A DNA stretch of 64,000 bases, taken from positions 62,001 through 126,000 of the forward strand of contig NZ_AHJE01000016.1 of assembly GCF_000243095.1 (NCBI RefSeq). The letters are read 5' to 3'. Every line of letters starts with the position of its first letter. Position 1 is the first letter of the stretch. The translations under genes were made by a program, and so were the position numbers. The notes under the pieces are model-generated. The model was not told the DNA's origin. It saw only the letters and a list, made by a program, of their open reading frames with translations, and did no database searches. The DNA comes from Cupriavidus basilensis OR16. GTDB taxonomy: Bacteria > Pseudomonadota > Gammaproteobacteria > Burkholderiales > Burkholderiaceae. Below, in pieces: positions 33,117-40,549 of the stretch.

Positions 33117-34403
33117 CTACAGCGGCATCCGTGACTCCACCCATGGCACGACTTTCGCGGTCTGGGCCAACGCGCCTGCGTTCTCGGGCTCGCCCTCATC
33201 GGGTTCGAAGTAGTGCAACTGATCTGCGAAATCCTCGAACGTTTTGTCCTGGCTTCCGAATGCGGCGAAGATTGCCTTGGAGTGCGTCTGCATGTAGCAA
33301 TCCAGATCGCGTCCTGCATGGATGACCATCACCGGTTCCTTGATCGTTGGCGCGGTCTTCAGGAAATTGGCATTGCTTGACAAGCCGGACCACGTGGAAA
33401 GCCACGCATCCGGTGTTACGACGCGTGCGAAACCGAGCAGTTGGAAATTCATCAGGTCCGGGCGATCGCTGAGCAGGCTGCCGTAGCTGCGATTTCCGGG
33501 GTCGAGCGAGTTATCCGTGTAATTTGGATTCGCCATCGTTCGGTAGACCGTCATCACCGGTTGAAACGCACAGCGCTGCAAGACCGCCCGCTGCCGTGGC
33601 GGCGTCAGCGCCGAGAACTCCGGCCCGGCAGACAAGCACTCCGCATCCTTCTGCTCTGCGATCAAGGCTCGCGCTATCGCGTCGATGCGCGCAACCCGGG
33701 CGAGTTGCCCCCTACGGTAGCGCTGGATAAATTCCGAACTGTATTGCGACCACTGCGGCGCAGGCTTGAACCCGTTGATCGGGTCATACATGTCGAGGCT
33801 CGGATCGGTGAGTAGCGGATTGTGTTCGTCCACGACCGAGGGGTCGATCGTCTCGTTGATGATCAGACCTTGCCCCGTATGCGCTGCCGAGACGATCATC
33901 GCATCGAAGGTCGGCATCACCGCGGTACGCAGCGCTGTTGGCCGACCCGCAGGCGTCAATTCAAGACGTCTCGATGGCTCCAGCTGGGCCTGCGATTGGT
34001 AGAAACCGCCGAGCGAGCCCCCACCTGAGTTGCCGAGCCAGATGACCTTCTCCACCCCGCGGTGCTCCTTCAACCACCGGACTTGTGCCGCAATATCCAG
34101 GATGATCTGCTCATGGACGCAGGTCATGTCATTGTTCAGCGTACGAACATTAGCGCCGAGGCAGGCATAGCCCGCGCGCAGTAGCCCGGGAAATGCATAG
34201 TGTTGGCTAAAATCCACCCTCGGATGGGCCGACACAATGGCAACGCGAGGACGCGGATTCTTCTTTGGCGTCCAATATAGGCCTCGGCTTTGTGCGCCGT
34301 CGTTGGCGTAGGCCGTAACCTGTTCGCAAGTTGCAAATTCATCGACTGGCTCGCGAAACTTCACCCAAGTTCCATTCCAGTACGTTTTCGAAAGTAACCG
34401 CAT
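33117..34403 (-). CDS. Alpha/beta-hydrolase family protein
   Basis: A 428-residue cytosolic hydrolase. The nucleophile elbow is GNSGGGSL (Ser in the G-x-S-x-G pattern) preceded by VEKVIWL. A likely acid residue lies in VMVIHAGRDLDC and the histidine in DQLHYFEP. The N-terminal RVAIVSAHPRVDFSQHYAFP and LLRAGYACLGANVRTLNNDM are typical of this large uncharacterised family. There is no signal peptide. It may hydrolyse an ester or lactone at the entry of the neighbouring CoA pathway, which is only inference from context. The ATG at 34403 is the only clear start and has no strong ribosome site. Confidence 0.75.
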   Translation of the reverse strand: MRLLSKTYWNGTWVKFREPVDEFATCEQVTAYANDGAQSRGLYWTPKKNPRPRVAIVSAHPRVDFSQHYAFPGLLRAGYACLGANVRTLNNDMTCVHEQIILDIAAQVRWLKEHRGVEKVIWLGNSGGGSLGGFYQSQAQLEPSRRLELTPAGRPTALRTAVMPTFDAMIVSAAHTGQGLIINETIDPSVVDEHNPLLTDPSLDMYDPINGFKPAPQWSQYSSEFIQRYRRGQLARVARIDAIARALIAEQKDAECLSAGPEFSALTPPRQRAVLQRCAFQPVMTVYRTMANPNYTDNSLDPGNRSYGSLLSDRPDLMNFQLLGFARVVTPDAWLSTWSGLSSNANFLKTAPTIKEPVMVIHAGRDLDCYMQTHSKAIFAAFGSQDKTFEDFADQLHYFEPDEGEPENAGALAQTAKVVPWVESRMPL

Positions 34404-34953
34404 TCATACATCTCCGAAGATATTCTTTGGTGAATTCAGGCCTTGACGCGCTCAGAGGCTTTTTGATCTGGGTGCACAGTTTCCGTCAGGCACAGTCGCG
34501 TCGGGAGGCAGCGAATTCCCGGGTGTACCTCTTGCCATTGGGTCGCTCCGGTATCGTCTCGCTTCCCATTTGTCCCCGGCTATCGTCCGTCGCGGCCGAA
34601 GTCATCGTCGCTTGCGTTGTGTTTCCGAGTCATGTGTTCGCGACGCCTCTCGTCCTGAACCCCGGGATCCATCAGATCAATTATTGTTAGTTTCCTAAAC
34701 ATTCTTGAATGAGTACTTACCCTAGATGCTCGCCAGCGCAAGCGGATTGCCGAAGACGGTCGCGGCAAGCTTGGGGCAATGTTGGTTCCAGCCACCTCGT
34801 TCGATGGAGTGCATTCACGCGGGCCATGTGGTCCGCTGCCTGCGGCCCACTTCCGTGTGGGCAGAAATTCATCCCTTCGAATGATGCAAGTTCCCTTGCT
34901 GACGCAGACAATCCCTGGTGCCGATTCGGCAATCACGATTACGGGAGAACAGC
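34404..34953 (+). promoter_or_regulatory. Divergent region and SDR leader
   Basis: A 550-bp gap. 34404-34710 shows no gene. From 34715 ACTTACCCTAG and CAGCGCAAGC repeat the thiolase leader at 18496. At 34867-34890 is a third copy of the 24-bp motif (ATTCATCCCTTCGAATGATG plus CAAG), 64 bases before the SDR ribosome site. The arrangement supports shared control of thiolase and SDR. Confidence 0.45.
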
Positions 34954-35715
34954 ATGTTCGAGGATCTGCGCGGCAAGCGAGCCCTGGTGACGGGTGCTTT
35001 CGGCGGACTGGGCAGCCATTTCGCAAAGGTGCTGGCCGGTGCCGGTGTCCAGGTGGCGCTGGCTGGCCGTCGTGTCGAGGCAGGCCAGCAGATCGTGGCC
35101 CAGATCAAGCAGGATCGTGGCGCGGCCTGCGTAGTGCCCATGGATGTGACGGACGCCGCCTCGGTCGCTGACGCCTTTGACGCCGCGGAATCGCTGCTCG
35201 GCGGGCCTGTGCAGATCGTCGTCAATAACGCCGGCATTGCCGTAACGCGCCCTGCTGTCGAGTGCGATGCACACGATTGGCAGAGCGTCATCGACGTTAA
35301 CCTGAACGGCGCATGGCGCGTCGCGCAGACTGCCGGCCAGCGCATGATCGCGCAGCGCGAGGGGTCGATCCTCAATATCGCCTCGATCCTCGGCCTGCGG
35401 GTGGCGCAGCAAGTGCCGGCCTATGCCGCCGCCAAGGCCGGATTGATCCATCTGACGCAGGCGCTGGCGCTCGAATGGGCCCGCCATGGCGTGCGGGTCA
35501 ACGCGCTCGCGCCGGGCTATATCGAAACCGACCTCAACCGCGACTTCTTTGCCAGTGAAGCCGGGCAGGCACTGATCCGCCGCGTGCCGCAGCGCCGGAT
35601 CGGACAGCCTGACGATCTCAACGGAGCGCTCCTGCTGCTGGCCTCCGATGCCGCGGCGTTCATGACGGGTGCAGTGCTCGCCATCGACGGCGGCCATCTT
35701 GTTTCCTCTCTCTGA
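34954..35715 (+). CDS. Short-chain dehydrogenase/reductase (LvaD/FabG-like)
   Basis: A 253-residue classical SDR. The cofactor motif is TGAFGGLG at residues 14-21, NNAG is present in VVNNAGIAVT, and the catalytic triad is the serine in NIASILG with YAAAK. C-terminal APGYIETDLN and FMTGAVLAIDGGH are standard. It oxidises or reduces a hydroxyl/keto group with NAD(P). Its start (MFEDLRGKRALVTGA) is matched by the remnant at 29023. It lies 21 bp before the phosphotransferase gene, an SDR-APH pairing known from levulinate-type (lva) operons, where the SDR acts on the hydroxyacyl chain. The exact substrate is inferred. Confidence 0.86.
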   Translation: MFEDLRGKRALVTGAFGGLGSHFAKVLAGAGVQVALAGRRVEAGQQIVAQIKQDRGAACVVPMDVTDAASVADAFDAAESLLGGPVQIVVNNAGIAVTRPAVECDAHDWQSVIDVNLNGAWRVAQTAGQRMIAQREGSILNIASILGLRVAQQVPAYAAAKAGLIHLTQALALEWARHGVRVNALAPGYIETDLNRDFFASEAGQALIRRVPQRRIGQPDDLNGALLLLASDAAAFMTGAVLAIDGGHLVSSL

Positions 35716-35736
35716 CCTTCCGGTAGACGCCCCACC

Positions 35737-36744
35737 ATGCCCCCATCGCCATTGGCTTCCAACGTGATATCGACATCAGAGAGCCCCGCCGGCTGCGCCG
35801 ACCTTGATCTTGAACGCTTGGCCGACTGGATGCGCCAGGCAGGATTGGACCCCGGCGGATTAAGTGCGCAGGTACTCTCGGGCGGACAATCGAACCCGAC
35901 CTTCCTGCTCCAGACGGCGAGCGACGCCTTTGTCCTGCGTAAGCAGCCGCCAGGGACGCTGCTGCCGTCCGCGCACGCCATTGACCGGGAATACCGGGTG
36001 ATGCAGGCACTGAACGGCAGCGGCGTTCCAGTGCCTCGCATGGTGGCCTATTGCGATGACGCCGCGCTGATTGGCACACCGTTCTTTTTGATGGAGTACA
36101 TGCGCGGCAGGAACTTTATCGACCCCACCCTGCCCGAGCTCGCCGTGGCCGAGCGCAAGGCGATATACGCGGACATCAACCGTGTCTTGGTCGCGCTGCA
36201 CGACCTGGACCACCGCGCAGCGGGGCTGGAAGCTTTCGGCCGGCCAGGCAATTACTTCGCGCGGCAGATCGAGCGCTGGAGCCGCCAGTACCGCAGATCG
36301 GGAGGTGCGCCGATCGAGGCAATGGAAGCACTGATGGCATGGTTGCCAGCGCATATTCCCGATGGTGATGAGACTTGCGTCGTGCATGGTGACATGCGCA
36401 TGGACAACCTGATCATCCATCCGACCGAGCCGCGCGTGATCGCCGTGCTCGACTGGGAACTCTCCACGCTAGGGCATCCGCTGGCGGACCTCTCGTACTT
36501 CTGCATGTCCTGGTGCGTTCCACCTGACCTGTGGCGCGGCGTCGCGGGCGTCGACCTGACTGCGCTCGGCATCCCGCAGGAGCACGCGTTCGTCGAGGAC
36601 TACTGCCGTGCGCGTGGTATCGACGCCATTCGGCAACCGCGCAAGCAGCCCTTTGCTTGCGTCCCCGGGGAGTACTCCAGGGAAGTGCCTATGTGGCCAT
36701 TCCCGGATTGCAAGCTGATTGACGTGGGGACGGGCGGCGTGTGA
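35737..36744 (+). CDS. APH-like phosphotransferase (ACAD10/11 N-domain or LvaA type), C-terminus altered
   Basis: A kinase of the aminoglycoside phosphotransferase fold related to LvaA and the N-terminal domain of ACAD10/11, which phosphorylate 4-hydroxyacyl-CoA. Seen are QVLSGGQSNPTFLL, FVLRKQPPG, GTPFFLMEYMRGR, the catalytic CVVHGDMRMDNLIIHP and AVLDWELSTLGHPLADL. To about residue 295 (EDYCRARGID) it is normal. The last 40 residues (RQPRKQPFACVPGEYSREVP onward) do not fit. Another frame there reads GVLQGSAYVA, resembling the usual ILQGxYxR tail, so the 3' end seems frameshifted and worn. The kinase core is complete but stability is uncertain. Confidence 0.78.
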   Translation: MPPSPLASNVISTSESPAGCADLDLERLADWMRQAGLDPGGLSAQVLSGGQSNPTFLLQTASDAFVLRKQPPGTLLPSAHAIDREYRVMQALNGSGVPVPRMVAYCDDAALIGTPFFLMEYMRGRNFIDPTLPELAVAERKAIYADINRVLVALHDLDHRAAGLEAFGRPGNYFARQIERWSRQYRRSGGAPIEAMEALMAWLPAHIPDGDETCVVHGDMRMDNLIIHPTEPRVIAVLDWELSTLGHPLADLSYFCMSWCVPPDLWRGVAGVDLTALGIPQEHAFVEDYCRARGIDAIRQPRKQPFACVPGEYSREVPMWPFPDCKLIDVGTGGV

Positions 36745-36774
36745 TCCGTGGCTGCAATCGTACGCAGGAGCAGA

Positions 36775-37212
36775 TCAACCCTGCCTGGGTGCTTGCGCCA
36801 AGGGAGAGATCACTTCCCGCGAATAGCTGAATGCGCGCTGGACGTCCAACTGCCGGATGCGCCAGGCATGGTCGGGCTCCAGTGCGAACTGGCATGTCAC
36901 ATCCGCGAGGGGCGAGCCGTTGTCGTACAGATGCAAGGCCAGGCAATAGGCCGCCGTGGCGCTCTCCGCGTCCTGCCTGAGCACCGCAAAGTTGCTGACG
37001 ATATGCCGCGCGACTTGCGTTGCCGATCTTCTCCTCACGGACGCTTCAATCTGCTGCGGACCGCGCAGCAGGACACCACCGCGTTCCCACAGGCAATCGG
37101 GCGCGACTTGCTTCATGGCGAGGGAATAGTCCCCCCTGTCCAGGCCATGGTAGAACAGCAGAACGCTCTGGTGGCAGGCAGTCACCTGTGCGTGGCTTTC
37201 GGACGGGCTCAT
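36775..37212 (-). CDS. SnoaL/NTF2-like protein
   Basis: About 145 residues with the cone-shaped NTF2-like pattern: an N-terminal helix (VLLFYHGLDRGDYSLAMKQV), CLWERGGVLLRGPQQIEASV, and strands VARHIVSNFAVL, ATAAYCLALHLYDN and CQFALEPDHAWRIRQLDVQR. Such proteins are small isomerases, hydratases, ester-cleaving enzymes or dehydratase partners. A longer start at 37239 (MPTFLENAV) is possible; neither has a clear ribosome site. It lies 114 bp downstream of the acyl-CoA synthetase on the same strand and may share its transcript. Confidence 0.68.
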   Translation of the reverse strand: MSPSESHAQVTACHQSVLLFYHGLDRGDYSLAMKQVAPDCLWERGGVLLRGPQQIEASVRRRSATQVARHIVSNFAVLRQDAESATAAYCLALHLYDNGSPLADVTCQFALEPDHAWRIRQLDVQRAFSYSREVISPLAQAPRQG

Positions 37213-37326
37213 GACGGCATTCTCAAGGAAGGTAGGCATGGAATTCCGGATGGAATGTACTGGCCAGGATGCACTAGCCGAAGAATGATGTGGCGCGATG
37301 TTGGAGCATGGCCTCATAGCGGCCCT

Positions 37327-38964
37327 CTACACCGGCATCCTGTCTACCAGGTAACTGCCATAGCGTTCGCGCAATTGCAGCTTGAAGAGCTTGCCCGTTG
37401 CTGTCAGCGGCATCTCGTCAATAAAGACGACTGCATCTGGATGCGACCATTTGACGATCTTGCCCTCCAGTTCGGCCAGCACTTCCTGCTCGGACACACT
37501 GCTGCCAGGCTTGCGCTGCACGATCAGCAGCGGGCGTTCGCCCCATTTTGGATGCGTGGCAGCGATGCACGCTGCCAGGTGCACACCGGGAATGCCAGCA
37601 GCGAAGTTCTCGATCTCCACCGAGGAAATCCACTCGCCGCCGGATTTGATGACATCCTTGCTGCGGTCCGTGAGGCGCATGAAGCCGTCTTCGTCGATCT
37701 CGGCGATGTCGCCGGTGGGCAGCCAGCCGTCCTGCAACGCGGAATCGGCAGCGCCATAGTAGCGGGCGATGGCCCACGGTGCCCGCACCTGCAAGGCGCC
37801 AGCGATGCCGCTTCCCCAGGCAATTTCCCGACCCTCGAGATCGACTACGCGCATGTCGGCGCCGGCTGCGGCACGGCCGGCGCTGCGGTAAATCGTCTCG
37901 CGCAATTCGGCCTCCGACAGCCCCGCCTGATGGTGCAGCGGGCGGGCGCAGGTTGTCAGCGCGGCAGTTTCCGTCATGCCCCAGCCCTGGTAGAGCTCGA
38001 CGCCCAGTTCGGCAAAGCCTTCAATCATTGCCGGCGGTGTGGCCGCACCGCCCAACAGCAGCCGGCGCAATGTGCGGAAACGCAAGCCATGCTGCTGCAT
38101 GTAGCGCAGCAGTGTGAACCACACCGTGGGCACGCCGATCGAGAACGTCACGCCCTCTTGCTCGATCAGGCGATGCAGCGATTCACCGTCGAGCCGGCCG
38201 CCCGGCAGTACGAGCTTTGCGCCGGTGAGCGTCGCCGAGAAAGGCGCTTCCCAGGCGTTGGCATGGAACATCGGCACCACTGGCATCACCACGTCTCGTG
38301 CCGACAGATTGTGGGCGTCGGGCAACGCGCACGCATAAGCGTGCAGGACCGTGGCACGGTGCCCGTATACCACGCCCTTCGGCAGGCCGGTCGTACCGGA
38401 CGTGTAGCAAAGGAACGCCGCACTGCGCTCATCCAGCTCGGGCCATTCATGGATTCCTTCGTGGTGTGCCAACAAGGCTTCGAAGCTGGCCACGGCTATG
38501 CCGTTCAGCGCAAGCCCGCCGCCCGGCTCGTCCAGCATGATCCACTGCTCGACGCCAGGGCACTGCGGCGCGATTGACGAGAGCAGCGGCAGGAAGTCAG
38601 GCGAGAACACCACGAAACGGTCTTGCGCATGGTTGACGATGTGCACGACCTGCTCGGCGAACAACCGCGGGTTGATCGTGTGGCAAATTGCTCCCATGCC
38701 ACTGATGCCGAAGTACAGCTCCAGGTGGCGATGATCGTTCCACGCCAGCGTGGCGATGCGGTCGCCCGGACGCGCGCCCTGCGCAAGCAGCATCTGGGCG
38801 ACCTTGCGCGCGCGCAATTCACATTCGCCATAGGTCTGGCGATGCGTGCTGCCGTCGATCACCGATACGATTTCCGTCTTACGGTGGTGGCGTGCTGCCC
38901 CATGCAGCAACGTGGAAAGCAGCATGGGCATTTCCATCGAATAGGAAAGCGGCACAGTGGTCAT
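37327..38964 (-). CDS. AMP-forming acyl-CoA synthetase
   Basis: A 545-residue member of the adenylate-forming ligases. Motifs are [20 protein letters not shown] (phosphate loop), [51 protein letters not shown] and the catalytic-lysine region [17 protein letters not shown]. It activates a carboxylic acid to its CoA ester, the entry step of the CoA pathway in this region. It is closest in style to medium-chain/DmdB-like or LvaE-type ligases. The start is supported by GGAGACTACCGG. It is divergent from the leader repeat at 39018. Confidence 0.9.
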   Translation of the reverse strand: MTTVPLSYSMEMPMLLSTLLHGAARHHRKTEIVSVIDGSTHRQTYGECELRARKVAQMLLAQGARPGDRIATLAWNDHRHLELYFGISGMGAICHTINPRLFAEQVVHIVNHAQDRFVVFSPDFLPLLSSIAPQCPGVEQWIMLDEPGGGLALNGIAVASFEALLAHHEGIHEWPELDERSAAFLCYTSGTTGLPKGVVYGHRATVLHAYACALPDAHNLSARDVVMPVVPMFHANAWEAPFSATLTGAKLVLPGGRLDGESLHRLIEQEGVTFSIGVPTVWFTLLRYMQQHGLRFRTLRRLLLGGAATPPAMIEGFAELGVELYQGWGMTETAALTTCARPLHHQAGLSEAELRETIYRSAGRAAAGADMRVVDLEGREIAWGSGIAGALQVRAPWAIARYYGAADSALQDGWLPTGDIAEIDEDGFMRLTDRSKDVIKSGGEWISSVEIENFAAGIPGVHLAACIAATHPKWGERPLLIVQRKPGSSVSEQEVLAELEGKIVKWSHPDAVVFIDEMPLTATGKLFKLQLRERYGSYLVDRMPV

Positions 38965-39017
38965 CCGGTAGTCTCCGTTTTTGTCTTGTCATTGGCCGCA
39001 GGTATCGACGCCCTGCC

Positions 39018-39205
39018 GAGGGACACAGCCTGGGAGTCGATTATCTGTGGGAGAGCCAGGGCGTCGCCTCGTTCGAACGGATGATTCTTCGGGCGCCTCG
39101 CTGCCCGGGCATGCCCGCGGCTACCGGAGGGAGAGGACGCGATATGGCACCACCCGCGAATCACTGCTTTGGACGCGGCACGTGGCAGACTGGCTGGAGA
39201 TAATG
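39018..39205 (+). repeat. 188-bp leader repeat, copy B
   Basis: Matches 28783-28970 over its whole length with scattered changes and identical ends (GAGGGACACAGCC at the start, GGCTGGAGATAATG at the end). It holds the fourth, most diverged copy of the 24-bp motif at 39159-39182. It directly precedes the phosphotransferase remnant that begins at ATG 39203. Confidence 0.75.
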
Positions 39206-39412
39206 GCCGGATCGGTGCTGGCGGTGTGGATGGCGAGGATCCCCCCGGTGTCGGGTACGCCGTTCTTCCTGATGGAGCATGTGAACGGCCGGCATGTCGC
39301 CGATCCTGCATTGCCAGGCCTTCGGAAGGGCGAGCGGCGGGAGATCTATGCCGACGTCAATCGTGTGCTGGCGGCACTAGATGCCGTGGACTACCGTACC
39401 GCGCATGGCTGC
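39203..39412 (+). pseudogene. Internal remnant of an APH-like phosphotransferase gene
   Basis: After a short start (MAGSVLAVWMARIPPV) the frame reads SGTPFFLMEHVNGRHVADPA and REIYADVNRVLAALDAVDYR. These align with GTPFFLMEYMRGRNFIDPT and KAIYADINRVLVALHDLDHR of the intact gene at 35737. Both the N-terminal ATP loop and the catalytic HGD part are missing. It is a fragment of a second, diverged copy and marks the right edge of the catabolic region. 39413-39532 shows no gene. Confidence 0.72.
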
Positions 39413-39532
39413 GACCCTTCATGGCGTTGCAGCCCGTGCGGCAGGCGGGGGCCCCTTGAGATGAGCCGCAAGGTCCGCCCTTGCTTAGGCGATGGCCGAG
39501 GAGCCCCGGCCGGCGCCAAGATGGTCGGACGC

Positions 39533-40303
39533 TTAGCCAACAAATGCCTTTTCAAGCACAAAGTGGCCCGGTGCGCTCATATTGCCTTCCGTGAAGTGCT
39601 GCTCGGTCAGCATTGCGCGGATGTCCTTGAGCATGTCCGGGCTGCCGCACAGCATGACGCGGTCGTTTTCCAGCGAGAACGGCTCCACGCCAAGGCGCTC
39701 GAACAGCTCGCCGTTGGCGATCAGGTCGGTGATGCGGCCCTGGTTGTCGAACTCCTCGCGGGTCACGGTGGGGAAATAGACCAGCTTTTCGCGGATCAGC
39801 TCGCCCAGGTGCTCGTGCTGCGGCAGGTGCTCCGAGATCAGCTCGCGGTAGGCCAGTTCCTCGACAAAGCGGCAGGTATGGGTCAGCACGACCTTGTCGT
39901 AGCGCTCATACACTTCCGGGTCGCGGATGATCGACAGGAACGGGGCCAGGCCGGTGCCGGTGGCCAGCAGCCACAGGGTCTTGCCGGGCAGCAGGTTGTC
40001 GACCAGCAGCGTGCCGGTGGGCTTCTTGCCGACGAAGATCTGGTCACCTTCCTTCAGGTGCTGCAGGCGCGACGTCAGGGGGCCGTCGGGCACCTTGATG
40101 CTGAAGAATTCCAGCGTCTCCTCGTAGTTGGCACTGGCGATGCTGTAGGCACGCAGAAGCGGACGACCGTTCACTTCCAGGCCAACCATGGCGAACTGGC
40201 CGTTTTCGAAGCGGAAACCGGGATCGCGGGTGCAGGTGAAGCTGAAGAGCGTGTCGGTCCAGTGGTGGACGGAGAGGATGGCTTGCTGGTTAAGATTGCT
40301 CAT
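39533..40303 (-). CDS. fpr: Ferredoxin-NADP reductase
   Basis: A 256-residue bacterial Fpr. The FAD-binding barrel has RAYSIASANYEETLEFFSI, and the NADP domain has LWLLATGTGLAPFLSIIRDP, VVLTHTCR and VMLCGSPDMLKDI, ending in the FVEKAFV-like C-terminus VLEKAFVG typical of subclass I bacterial Fpr. It exchanges electrons between NADPH and ferredoxin or flavodoxin. The frame is open to 40390, but MSNLNQQAILSVHHW at 40303 is the normal start. It lies 246 bp beyond the cysteine desulfurase on the same strand and is probably an independent core gene. Confidence 0.9.
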   Translation of the reverse strand: MSNLNQQAILSVHHWTDTLFSFTCTRDPGFRFENGQFAMVGLEVNGRPLLRAYSIASANYEETLEFFSIKVPDGPLTSRLQHLKEGDQIFVGKKPTGTLLVDNLLPGKTLWLLATGTGLAPFLSIIRDPEVYERYDKVVLTHTCRFVEELAYRELISEHLPQHEHLGELIREKLVYFPTVTREEFDNQGRITDLIANGELFERLGVEPFSLENDRVMLCGSPDMLKDIRAMLTEQHFTEGNMSAPGHFVLEKAFVG

Positions 40304-40549
40304 GAATAAGGCGCTGGATGCGCTGGATGGCGCCGGCTTCGGTGGTCTGATGCCAAAAGCTTGGCGTAGCTTGCCGGTTGCGTTCAACAAGGCGGGCTCC
40401 GGTCCGAAGGCTGGAAGGCGCGCCGATCAAGGTGAGAAGATAGCGGATTTTAGAAGAAAACGCAGGGCGCGTCCCGATTCATGCATATTCAGGGGGGTTA
40501 TAAGCCCCACGCCCCGCGTTTTCCACCGTGATACGGGCCCGGCGAGCCT

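Noticed and set aside
36748..38577. 609-codon plus-strand frame opposite the acyl-CoA synthetase
   Set aside because: Antisense to a gene with full adenylate-forming motifs; its own product shows no family features.
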